NCBI GenBank assembly: GCA_947396885.1
Contig: OX377205.1
Span: forward strand, 50,452,676-50,516,675
Direction of reading: 5' to 3'
DNA from: Heligmosomoides polygyrus polygyrus
Taxonomy: Eukaryota; Nematoda; Chromadorea; Rhabditida; Heligmosomidae
DNA: 64,000 nucleotides
Below, piece after piece: positions 11,062-23,200 of this stretch. The notes below the pieces were generated by a model that saw only the letters and a list, made by a program, of their open reading frames with translations, was not told the origin of the DNA and searched no databases. The first letter of the stretch is position 1; each line of letters begins with the position of its first letter. Position numbers and translations under genes: made by a program.

Positions 11062-12766
11062 GCCTTGTACCAATCTTGGCTACGCTAAACAAACTACTGG
11101 ACTATTGCAACATCAAAGATGCCAAGGTTCATCGAGAGTCGAACATGGAATGTACTTCACTGCAGATTTGGCTTATTGCATTTCTTTTTCATTCTGAATT
11201 TTGTCAATTTTGAGGTCGTTGAAGTGAAAAGTGAAAAAGTGAAAAAGTAGCCATTTGCGCACCTGTTCTCTCCGCTTGGGTTTGTAATTTTTTGCGCAGT
11301 TTTTTTAAAGCATTTGGAAGACAACGTTCTGTACTACAAGAATATGTGTTGGTCCTATTTTCTCACTTGTCCTTTATCGATTTTTAGGCCATGAAATTGG
11401 GACGTCCAAAGGAGGACGGTTATTTTTGCCGACAGCTCCTGCTCTGTGGTTGGACTTTTTGGGTTGGTGTCATACATCATTCGAAAGAGAATGTCTTGCT
11501 CTATAAGAACACGTGTGCGTTTATCGATTTCTATTGAATGTCAACAAAATGCCAAAAAAGAGAAAAATCGTCTTCACCCCTTATTCAGTCTGTCTTGCTC
11601 TGTTTTATGTACGAGTGACATGACACTCGAAAGTGCGTCTCTTGTTCTACCAGAATATATGATTTGTTCTTCGGCCATTTAAGTTTTTCCTAATTTTCAG
11701 GTCATCAAAATGGAGCAGTGCCAGGTCGACAAGGATGAGCACTTTTGGCACCTTCTTCTCTTTGATTCAACCAGGATTCTAGTGCGACTAAGATACTAGA
11801 ACCCTGGTTTACCGTAAAAACACTATTTTTATAGCCAGTTACAATTCTGTGCAAAGGTAGTTGAATATGTCCGTGTGATGAATGAACATCAGGAACCAGC
11901 GAGTGACGATTGCTGCCGGCCTGCTTGTCCGTCATCACTCATCAAACGGACATATTCAACGACCTTTGTACAGAATTGCAACTGGCGATGAAAAATAGTG
12001 TTTGTGCGGTCAACCAGTGTTCCAGTGCCTTAGCCGCACTGGGACCCTGGTTGAAAGCGAAGAGAAGAATTTGCCGGAAGTGCTCATCCTTGTCGACCTG
12101 GCACTCCATTTTGATGATCTGAAAATTATTAAAAATTTAAATGACCAAAGAACAAAGCATATGCTGTGGTAGAGCAAAACACCCCCTTTCAAGTGTCATA
12201 TAAAACTGAGCAAGACAGAGTGAATAAGGAGAAGAAGTTGTTGGTGAAGACGGCTTTCCTCTTTTTTGGCATTTCATTGACATTCAATAGAAATCAATAA
12301 TCGCGACACAGGTTCTTATAGAGCAAGACATTCTCTTTCGAATGATATATGACACCAACCCAAAAAGTTCAACCACAGAGCAGGAGCTGTCGACAAAAAT
12401 AGCCACCCTCCTTCGGACATCCCAATTTAATGACCTAAAAATCAGTAAAGAACAAATGAGCAAATAACACTAACACATATTCTTGTAGAACAAAACATCG
12501 TCTTCCAAATGCTATGAAAAACTGCACAAAAATTACAAACCTAAGCGGGGAGGACAAGTGCGCAAATGGCAACCTTTTCACTTTTTCACTTTCCACTTCA
12601 ACGACCTAAAAATTGACATAATTCAGGATGAAAAAAATTCCAATACATGCTCTGATAGAGCAAATCATTCTCTTTCGAAAGCTATGCAGCGCTGTGCAAG
12701 AGACTGCCGGCGAAATCTGCAGTGAATCGTTGAAAAAACGGCAAGGACTTATGGGACAACCTAATA

Positions 12767-13660
12767 CCTAGCTGGTTACAAGCTGCACACTTCAAGTTCT
12801 ATTCTTGACTTATTGTTAGGAGTTGTGTACGCCGACCAACTAACTTTTGTTGAACATATTGAAAAAACTGCCGCTGTAAACTATACTAAGTCCAACAGTA
12901 CATTATGAACATTTCAAACTCGCTGTATCGCATCGTTATTCAAACTTTTAGAGAAGAATGCTTTTTTCGCATCCTTCTTCTTTAATAGAATTACTTTACC
13001 TACTCCAGTCCACAGGAAGGAAGGGGATTTCGTACTAGAAGTTTTGCCCTTCGTGAATCTTCTGGTCTGGAAATATGCACAGGTTATGATTACAGGGTCA
13101 TCTTCGCGACTCGAGGGAGTCATCTGGATTCGACGACTCCCACGATATTCTAGATGAAGCGGTGCCGCAGGCGATGACAGCTCCGGTCTCGCCCTCAGTA
13201 CCGCTTAGCGCCAGCAGGTAGCTTTTTTCAGGCAAGTTAATAGGCGAGCTCACATCTGCACCGTTTAGCAGCCATTCGGACGGATGGAAGTACTCGTCGC
13301 AGAAGCTCCTCTGGAAACTGAAGCCGCGGTACATCAACTTCAGCCACACATCCAGCACGTCGTCATCAACCGATTCCGCATGGAAATCCCTCGTGAGCTT
13401 TCATTAGCGCTTTCCTTTCCTTAGTCATCATCTGCAGATGTCTTTCACGCTGGCTGATTGCTCTGATGGCATCTTTGACAAGCAGCTCACCCTTGCCCCG
13501 GAACTCACTCGCGCATAGCAGGAATCTGAAGGGGCTATCCCCCGCGTTACCTCTCGCTGAGCGTAGTCGATGGAGGCGCCGCCGCCACCTGCACACCGGA
13601 CCCATTCGCTTCGGTGCCGCCTGAGCCAGCCAAGCCCTTCATTCCTCTGGAGGTGGGTGA
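12767..13660. other. No gene recognised
   Basis: Open frames exist on the - strand (13,098-13,358 and 13,366-13,605) but show no family motif. 13,620-13,655 contains CCAGCCAAGCCCTTCATTCC, close to the body of SINE family 1, so part of this stretch may be SINE-derived. Confidence 0.35.
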
Positions 13661-13777
13661 ATGGGCAGCAGTCGTAGGTTTAAGGGTTCCTCATTCACCA
13701 GTACATCGGTTGGCCACCTCAAATCACTGCGTAGCTCATACATCTCCAAATCGTCCCACGAAAGCGCGCACATTTAC
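13661..13777 (+). CDS. Candidate first coding exon of the RhoGAP gene (tentative)
   Basis: An ATG at 13,661 opens 39 codons rich in Ser, Lys and Arg (MGSSRRFKGSSFTSTS...). It ends in phase 0 at a GTAAGA donor. The first well-supported RhoGAP exon (14,114) also begins in phase 0, so the two can be joined. There is no homology to support it, and the true 5' exon may lie elsewhere. Confidence 0.25.
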
Positions 13778-14113
13778 GTAAGATGCGCATCGCATCACCG
13801 AGCGGGGCTAATTAGTGCCGACGTTTATCCTTCACTTGTCCTGACGTTTCGAAGTTCGGAACTTTAATCACGACCTACACAATTGTGCGAGATCCTCTGA
13901 AGACTGTTCGTCCCTCGAGAATTTCAACTAAGGGTGAATGAGCAAGGTATTAGCGAGGGCAATACCTAGGGCAGGCACAATGGAGATGAAAAGGTGTTAT
14001 GGCTAGTGTGGAGTTGTATTTCGAGTCTCCCGTATGAATTAAATTTGAACGAGCAAGCGCATTCTAAATGAGGCTGCAAACTTCTCTTCTAGACTAGTAC
14101 ATCGCCACTTCAG

Positions 14114-14270
14114 GACAGCGTCACGTGGCGATCCGTGGATGGGGCTGAGGTGATACTGAGAGGAGCTCGACTGGAAACTCTGAGCGAGATCGAGCGGGGA
14201 GCGCTTCGTCTCGTTGCGCTTCAGCGGCTAGCAGTTCTCCTACCTGGGGTTAACCTCGTCAAACCGAAGG
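14114..14270 (+). CDS. RhoGAP gene exon: conserved TWRSVDG region
   Basis: Acceptor CACTTCAG, donor GTAAGC. It reads DSVTWRSVDGAEVILRGARL then ETLSEIERGALRLVALQRL. This corresponds to the ARHGAP6 segment TWNSMSGRSVRLR...LSELERARLQEVA that lies N-terminal to the GAP domain. It ends in phase 1. Confidence 0.75.
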
Positions 14271-17200
14271 GTAAGCATCGAAAAGTTTCCAGATGTCATT
14301 GAAGGGAAGCAATCGCCGCCTTACGAGAACTACTAAACTCCGGAGGTTCGCAGCCTTTAGCGTTTACTGTAGTCGATTTCTGTGGCACTCCGTAGCCAAG
14401 CCAGTGCCATTTTCGGCTGCTTCTAAAATTTCCGCTGATTCAGTCTGTGAGTCATTCGATAACATCCTTACAGCTGCTTCGTAAGCCAACAGCTTTCAAC
14501 TTTCAGATATTTTTTCGCACGTTTCCTCGGGACACTTCGTTTTTCCTCCTTTTCGTCAATACTACTGCGGCCAGTCTTGTCCTTTTGCGCAATGAGGTAT
14601 CCTTGCAGATCCTCTTATTGCAATTCGTCAGAAACGCCAAAAGCTTTTAAAGCCCAACAAAACGTCGGATTCGTCAGAGGGGAGTCGTCGAACGAGCGGA
14701 TACAGCATGGATATACGTGAGTGAAAGCCCTTTTCCACACTCAAACCGACCAGATTTTCAATTGTAAGGGATGGTGATTCTGAAGACATAGCTCTCAGAA
14801 ATAGCCGGCCAATACATATATGTATGTAGTATACACGTACATGTATTACCTAAGCACTTCTGTTCCTGCTCTTATTTTCCATTTAAACAGCAGTTTCATT
14901 CCATTATTGCTCATGCGTAGGAGGAAATATTGTTCAGTTACTTGTGCCAGAAATGAAGGAGCCAATCTAGAAAGCAAAGAAACGCAACGGATAATGTATA
15001 GTGTTCCTAGACTTTGAGAGGGTTTCGATAGCTACTGGACGACCGATCGGCAGGAAGAAGGCTAAATTGACCACGCGTACGACTCGACTTTGCCGCCACT
15101 CGCCTTCTTATTAGACCGTTAGTGGGGATAATGCGGAGGTGCGTATCTTCATTCCGAATGTCACAATGAAGTGAAAGGTGTTGCTCAGCCGGAAGCATCA
15201 CTGGGCATCAAAATGATACTGGCATTACTGGACGGCCTCAAATGGGTGCCGATTCTGATCCCAGCGGGAGTGCGCAGAGCTCAGATATTCTCAGACAAGG
15301 TGTCGCAAAGTTGGAGCATGCTGCTGTTCTCAAAGAGCCATGAAGTTAGGTCTGATTTTTTCCGGTTACTTGACACTAATGTTCAAAGTGAATGCTCACG
15401 AAGACGAGTGCAAACATTAGTAAATTGTTCGGATCCAAAGCATCGGATAAGCGACACACACTGTAGACAATCAAATAAACAAAGCGGCATAACGTACACA
15501 TGCATGGCGCGTTCTCTACCTCAAACCTTGACCAAGCAAAAGCGTGTTGCAGTTGCTGAAAGGTTTCAGGCCGCTTAGACAGGAATAACATTCTTGCTAA
15601 CTTTATGCTAAATCGTTTAGCATCGGCTATCACTTCGTTCGAGGGTTCTCCGTGGTCTGCTGCTCGTCCGCTATTTCATAGCGCTGACTTCGCAGGATTT
15701 AGGACCAAGTGTGCGCCTTGCGGAGAACTTCTGCTTTCAGCCGAGAAGCGACTGTTCGGCGTGTCGTTGGTGGCGTGCATGCTGAACGAACGACGCATGG
15801 ACCTCGAGAGCCGCTGCCGCTCCCTCGACGACTCCGCTTGCTCATCCACGAGCCTCTCAGCTTGGTGAGAGCCTTCGATCCCTTTTATGTAAAGGGTTAC
15901 TCTCTCCGACTCGTATCCTTGTTCCCTACTACCGACCGCGAGCGCGTTTTGACACCAAACCACAAAAGCACACCTTCAGCACTCCATCAGTTGACGTGGG
16001 ATTCCCTCGGAACCTGGGAAGAGAATCCTTAAGCTATTGTCCAGACAGCTGAGGAAGGGCGGAGCCGGAGCATTTGTAACTGTGTGATGAGGAGCCAATT
16101 ATTGTTCTTTCGAATTTATTCACATCAGGCTTCTCGCTTCCCATCTACAGGGTGCGTAAAAAGTATTGACGCACCTACATTTTGTTTCAGCTCCAGCCTT
16201 CTCTTTCTACCTCTCTAGGTTTTTGTGTGTTATTTTTGTTTCCTGTATTGTGCTCAAAAAACACTCACGAAAAAAAACTGATGAAACATGACCATCGTCG
16301 CTACGGTGGCCCTTTTTTGTCTGTTACCCAAAGAGCTGAATATTTCCTTAACAAGAGAATTAGGCGCTGTTCGAAACGGTTGGTGAGGAAAGAGGTCAGC
16401 AACCCAAACGTCAGCCACGGCTCTGTTATAACAGATAATGATTACAATATGTTTAAGCACGATAACGTTCGAATCCAAAATTATCAATCTCTGTCCGATA
16501 ACGGCAAACAGGTAACGCGCGCAGGTGTGGACAGCTTCTCAGACGAACACAGCTTAAACATGAATCCGCTGGATTACTCTTTCTAAGTGATTTTGAAGAA
16601 TGAGGTCTGTGCTACTTTCAACAGAAGTGACCAGTCGCAGAAGGCTACCCTGTTAAAAGCACGGGACGAAATCCAAGCGAGTACTTGCGGCGCGTGCTCA
16701 TGAATCTTTCCGTCGTTTTCGCTCCTGTATTCACAGTAAAGGAGCCAATGTCAATCACGAGTTACTCTATCGTGTTCGCAAGATCATTTTCCATATTCCT
16801 CAAGTGGATATTTGAAAACTTACTGCGCAATACTATTTCCACAACCGTCATTTTCTGCGTCAATACTTTTTACGCACCCTGTATGTACAGGGTGGCTCCT
16901 GACTACTCCAACTAATCGCAAGCTTGGTCGTATAATGGTGGTAAGACTGGAGTAAATTCTTTACAATTTGAACCACCATATGCACATGCATCAGGGCTCA
17001 GAACGGAGAGTAGCATTCATGACAGCTCACTCTAGCCTCACGAAAGTGTTTAGCACGTGGGGACGCTCCAAAGGCGCCGCTACAGCACACCTTGCGAAAA
17101 TTTAGTTTTCATTTGTGTCAAAGACGATATCAGTTCCCCTTCTGCAACGCTGTCCATAGCCGAGATTTTTTCTTAAAAGATAAACAAGCGAAGATCTAAA

Positions 17201-20200
17201 GTTAGATGTGACAGAACTTCATGGCTAGTCTTCTGCAGACACGTAATGCGGAGAAGAACGGAAATCGCTACCACGGCTTTTTGTTCTTGCTGAGAGCATC
17301 GTCACTATACCGAACGCGCATTTTGGGTTCAGAAAGCAGCTTGTTATATTGTTGTGTCTATCGGAAGAAGATTTTACTGATTTCCAGTCTTTTAACCCGA
17401 GAACCTATGGTGTGTGGGGAACATGTTTAGAAGATCGTAGAAGGTGGCGCACTTGCGGTCTAATAGAGCTGTTTTTAGAAAACCACACGCTATATAATCA
17501 AGGGTTACGCCCACAGTCAAGTACTAAAATTGCTTCATCTCGTTGCTGCATTTCGTATGAACGCCAGACTAACATTGTTACTCAGTTGAAGATCCAGTGC
17601 CCACTTTAAAGGAAGCCGTGGAGTAACCTGTATGACAATATAATAGGGAATGTTCTTCAGAAATTTAGCCACTCCGGAACGGAAGTATTCGAGCGCTGAC
17701 CAGGAAAAGAGAGCCGGTCGCTCCAAACGATGCTTACTACATAATAGGAGGAGCTGGAACCGTGATAGTTGCGCATGCGACAGCGCGAGGGATGCACCAA
17801 ATAAGAATTGCCATATGGTTCAAGACAAGTGGCAACTGCCTTTCGAAAAAAGTCGCCATGTTCCGTTGCAGTCTGTATGGGCTACCCTGCAGTAGGGAGC
17901 ATCCGATCTAGCCCATGTATGTTGAGGGGCAATAGCACCACATCACGAAAAGCAACAGCACCCTCGTCGACACGGACTAAGCCTTTGCTATAATAATAGC
18001 GAACAATGCTGTCCGATATGTCGATTTCCCGTTGCTCTGCCTCTCTATTCGATTTCTCGTAGCCACGCAATAGTTGAGTGGCCTTACAGAATCACTGATT
18101 AGCGCGATCCACTAAACAGTTTCTGTGAAATGTATTTATGACCTAAGCGTATGATTGCAGCAGAACAAATGGAGACAAAGCGTAGCCTGAAACACAAGTT
18201 TTGACACTGAAAAGGAGGAAGCGATATAGCAGAAAACTGTAAAGGCTTCGCATTGCGTTGCTGAATAACGTGGAAAACGTGAGTATGATCGCCCTTGCAG
18301 TGGTTTTACAAGCTTCTAAAACACAAAGACTAACAAGGGAAGGATACCAGGGGCCGGATTCATTAACGACTTACACCAATTTAACGGAGAAAATACAGCC
18401 GAAGTCGCTATCAGGGATTTCGGCTGTATTTTCTCGATGTCGCAGCCGAAATCCCTGACAGCGAATTCGGCTGCGACATCGTGAAGCATCTCAGCCGCGC
18501 TAACAGGGATTTCTGCTAACACCATGAGATGCCACGGGATGCGGCTTCGAGCGTCGACTCCAGAAATGCGTTAAATGCATGTGGGTGCGGAGTTGTGGAC
18601 CATTTTCAGCTAGGCTCCTATGCCCTCTAGCTGAACGCAGAGCGGCTCGATCACAAGCGAACGAGCTCACGTAGCGTGGAAACTCACTGGCCGGCGAGCA
18701 GTGGTGGCGCAGGGGATGGAGGAGCGGCGACGTGAAACGGGTGATTTGTGTTTCGCCTCGCGGTGATGCAGGATCTTCGCAGTTCCTAAAAAAGATCTGC
18801 CACGATGCACCAAAACTCTCTGTGTCAAATCGCAACGGAACGGTCACCAGAAAGGGCTCGTCTTCACACTGACAACTGGCACGGAGATCCAATCTATTAC
18901 TATTCGCTATAATCATGACGAAAAGACAGACAATGCGTTATACTAGCAACTGTGGAATAAAACAGCAAAATAACTAAAGCATAACGATGACTGCAGCGGA
19001 TGAAAAGACATCAGTTCGGTCGGTAAAAGCAGTGATCTATAGTGCCAGTAGAGACCGATCGAAATTTTAAGGACGACCTCATATGAAAGACGACCTCCTC
19101 AGATGATGAGTGCCTTAAAAGACTCTCTGGGCCATGTCATGGTGATGAAGCTTTTCCACCCCTGGAGTCTTGATAGTAGAATCGAACCAACGAAAGCGGC
19201 CTCCTTTGGTTCATCTTGACAGATCTTCTTCAGGAACCTACACCACAGAGGAGTCAAGCCACAAACCACCCCGTCTCATCACGGGGTGGTTTGTGGCTTG
19301 ACTCTTCTGTGATGCAGGGTGCAGGGCTCCTCTATCCCCGCTCCAGCACTGCTCGGCGGCCACCGCAGTTTCCGTCGTACTTGAGCTCGCTCTCTTGTGA
19401 CTGGACCGCTCTGCGTGCAGCTGGAGGGCGAAGGGGCCAAACTGAATTGGGTCCATAACTCCGTTCTGCAAAGACAGAACACGTGTTAGGAATCAGCGTT
19501 CGAAGCGGCATCCCGTGATATACACTCATCTCAATCTGCCATGGTAACTCAGTGTCCTTCCCTTGTGAGTATGTTCATCAACACCAACTGGCAGAATCCG
19601 TTTTTGACTGCCGCTAGATCGGTAATGGGCTCCCCAGCGGTTTCCCGGGACGACGTCTGACGACGCTGCTCGCCACTTCGCACGCACCGAAGCGATAGAC
19701 AGGCCAAAATTCACATTGCAGTCAAAGGGTTAAAGCCAGTTAGAGAACGTGCCGGCTGTGACGAGCACCAAATACCAGGTTCTTGGTTCGAATTTCCCGC
19801 CTAGGCCAACCAAGCCCTCCTTCCCCTCGGGGCCATTGAACTGGTACCAGACCAGTCTGTGAGGGAAAAAAAACACTGACTTCTCCATTGGCTGGCCATC
19901 GCAAGACAAGTGTAGGCCAAATACGTCTTCAAATTTCCTCCACTTCTCGTAGAAGTAGAATGCGTGGCGTGTGAAACGTTCGTCCTTGCCTTGAGCCGAC
20001 TGTAACCATGAATGCGTGACAGTAACTCATCGTCACACTAACATCACCACAGCAGTTGCTGTCCTTCCTTTTCTCGACGTGGTGAAGTGGAATGAGGTAC
20101 GAGCTTTTCCAGCGAGCAACGAACGAAAACAGTGAAATCCGAACCAGAGATGGTCGCCTTAAACGACCGGAAATGGCTTTATCCATCAACCCAGGTCATC

Positions 20201-23200
20201 TCTAAATATTTTCCTTCAAACAAAGGAAACGTGACCACCCAACGAGAGAATGTTTCAGAACCTTTATCCGGACTCGAATCCGTCTTCGCCGTCACCCTAC
20301 ACAGGATCAGCTCCTCCGACGTGCTCCTTGCCGGTGAAGGATTTCTCTCTCATTACTCTTCCCGCTGAAGCGGAAAAGGAAATCGTTACGGTAAGTGGAA
20401 GCGTTACTGGATTTCCTTGTAGATCGCGAAGACCTAGTGCAGGGATAAGACTGTGAAGAAGGCGAAGACGGCGAGAAGTTAGACTTCGGCCTTGGTCTAC
20501 GGCTGAACTAGACATCAGAAGTCTAATTTCGTCATGACAGGATTTATTGGGAGCGTAACGGAATAATTCTCACGAATCTCGCTTCCCAAATATTCATCGA
20601 ACTGCGCAATCCTCTGATCAGGTGAGGCGCTCAGGAAATCCAGAGCGTCACGTCGCTTACCTCGCTCGATGGCTTGCTAGCCGGGCCTGCTGGCATTAGC
20701 CAGTTCGGTCCCCATGCCCTCGCGGTTTTCCATGCCCGTGCCCTGAAAAACGGAACCATCGCTGCAAGCGTTGTCAGTCAACGCTTCATCGTTCCCCATC
20801 ACTCCAGGCCGTGTTGCGCATCTCTTGCTTCCCACCTAATCTCACCCGGAGCGGTGCGTAGCCTTGCCAAGCACTGCATTGCAATTTTGCAGCTGATTGA
20901 GCTGCATTTGCTATTTTGCGGACTAGCTATACTTATGGAGCGCACCGTATAGAGATGCTGTATAACAAGTTCAGGGTCGATACTTGAAGAAACTACGGCC
21001 GTCCTCAGCCTCGTTTTCATACTCATTGGATGCACCGTCAGCGGAAGACGTCGATCCCCACACGCTGCAGGTCCCTCGAATAGTCGAGAACTGTACACAG
21101 TATCTTATGGCCTATGGTGTGTTCGCCCAACGCATGACGCCCGGTAGTCCTCCCGGCTGAAAGCTCTTTGTTGCAGGGCTGAGCAGTGTGGGACTCTTCC
21201 GGATTGCCGGCAACGCGAAACGATGTCGTCTGCTCAGATCCGCTCTTGAGAAGGTCAGCTTCGAGATGTTCCCTATTGCAGCGTTTTGCCGACAAGGGAA
21301 GGAAGGATACCAGGTAGCAGTGTCAATTTGATATGAGATGGTGGATATCACGGGATGCGACATCGAACGCTGATTCCAAATGTACATTTCCTATCTGCTG
21401 TGGACATCGGGGAGCGGATCTTTTCCACTTCGCCTTGCCTGCGTGTAGTCTTCCAGTCAGAGTGTGAGCTCAAGAGCTCACACTCTGACTGGAAGACCCC
21501 AGTCAGAGTGTGAGCTACTTGAGCTCACACTCTGACTCTGTGGCTTAAGTAGGCTGGAAACAGCGCTAGTGAAGGCTAGTGGTGGCGCAGAGGATAGAGA
21601 GGAGAGGCACGGTGGTTGTGTTCCGACCCCGGGTGAGGGAGGTTGTTTCGCTTCTTAAAGAAGATCCGCCACGATCAAAGCTTGCTTTAAAATTGCAGTG
21701 GAAAAGGTCGCCAGAAGGGCAAGCAGGTTCTTTGGTACTGTTGTACACTTACGACAAACCGGGATACGAAACGTGGAATCGGAAATAGCGCATAGTCATA
21801 CTTTGTGCAAAGCTGCATCTACAACAGAGTCAGAAGCTGCTTTTTTATATTTTCCTCCGGAAAACTTCCAGAGCACCAAAATCCTTCGCAAGTTGATGCA
21901 AATCCTCATCAGGACATGATGCCGTGAAGCAGTAATCCGAAGCATTATTTTTTATCCTTTAAGCTGGGGCTAGCTCAGTGAAATGTAGTAAAAGAGCACG
22001 TGTAGCGCCTTGTTCTACTGTAACTGCATCCAATCTCTTCACTTTGCCCTAAAGCAATGCCGAGGAAAGGTTTCCCACCGACGTGTTTGTTGCAGCACTT
22101 TTTTAGACAGAGCTTCTATTAGGTTGTCCCATAAGTCCCCGCCGTTTTTTCAACGATTCACTGCAGATCTCGACGGCGGTCTCTTGCATAGCGCTGCATA
22201 GCTTTCGAAAGAGAATGACGATTTGCTCTTTCAGAACATGTATTGCATTTATTTTTTCATCATGAATTTTGTCAATTTTGAGGTCGTTGAAGTGAAACGC
22301 GATAAAGTGAAAAGTAGCCATTTGCGCACTCGTTCTCTCCGCTTCGGTTTGTAATTTTTTGCGCAGTTTTTTATAGCATTTGGAAGACAATGTTCCGTAC
22401 TACAAGAATATGTGTTGGTCCTTTTTGCTCATTTGTCCTTTATTGATTTTTAGGCCATCAAATCGGGACGTCCGAAGGTTATTTTTGCCGACAGCCCCTG
22501 CTGTGGTTGGACTTTTTGGGTTGGTGTTACATGTCATTCCAAAGAGAACGTATTGCTCTATAAGAACATGTGTCGCGTTTACTGATTTCTATTGAATATC
22601 AACAAAATGCCAAAAAGAGAAAAATCGTCTTCACCAACAACTCCTTCTCCTTCTTCAGTTATTGATATTCGACAGAAATCAGCGTGAGCCAATGAACGCG
22701 ACACTTGTTCACTTTTCACTTCAACGACCTAAAAATTGACAAAGTTCATGATGAAAAAAGAAATGCAATACAATTCGAAAGAGAATGATTTGCTCCGATA
22801 GAGCAAATCATTCTCTTTCGAAAGCTGTGCAGCGCTATGCAACAGACCGCCGGCGAAATTTGCAGTGAATCGTTGGAAAAACTGCAAGGACTTATGGGAC
22901 AACCTAATCTCTAATAGGCATTTTTGCAAAGCCCTAAACGAAAACTGACTCATCGTCAGATCAGAGCTAAATTGTAGTGGCTGCTACGTCGTTTTTCGTT
23001 CCCTAACTTGTTCCCAACGTTTTGAAGCACCTGGATCGTGGATGACGTCGTGGCTGAACGGACATTTTCGTAACCAATTTGTCAAAACTTGCAGTCCCTA
23101 AACATGGGGATCAGATTCCATTTTGGAATTGAAGATGGACACGTGGATGATCACGGTGGCTCTACTCTTCTATAGGAATACCCAGACAGCACGGACCTTG

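Larger units (their letters stand above)
8130..11153 (+). mobile_element. Penelope-like retrotransposon, near-complete insertion
   Basis: The direct repeat CTTCACTGC at 8121-8129 and 11,155-11,163 (ACTTCACTGC if one extra base is counted) marks the insertion. The host mariner-like element continues on both sides, as judged from its relative at 22.12-22.3 kb, which has one uninterrupted ATTCACTGC at this point. The insert holds one long intact ORF, 412 bp of 3' region and an AATAAA. The 5' leader is only 32 bp, so the copy may be slightly 5'-truncated or missing a long terminal repeat. Confidence 0.75.
8083..12766. mobile_element. Palindromic (fold-back) mariner-like element carrying a nested Penelope element
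   Basis: The left end AGGTTGTCCCATAAGT (8085-8100) is inverted at the right end (about 12,749-12,764, ATGGGACAACCT). AGGTTG...ATAAGT is a mariner-type terminal sequence. Without the 3-kb Penelope insert the element is about 1.65 kb. It is almost entirely one inverted repeat: 11,190-11,900 reads back as 11,940-12,740, with the centre near 11,920. Shared words include TTTTGGGTTGGTGTCATA (left) and its complement in the right arm. No transposase reading frame is visible. A shorter relative lies at 22,119-22,908. Confidence 0.75.

Noticed and set aside
13098..13605. Two adjacent - strand ORFs as exons of a second host gene
   Set aside because: No recognisable domain and no convincing splice junction between them. 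Part of the stretch resembles SINE body sequence.
14271..14292. A GTAAGC...TTTCCAG pair that would form a 22-bp intron after the TWRSVDG exon
   Set aside because: It is too short to splice. The downstream exon at 15,741 keeps phase and homology instead.
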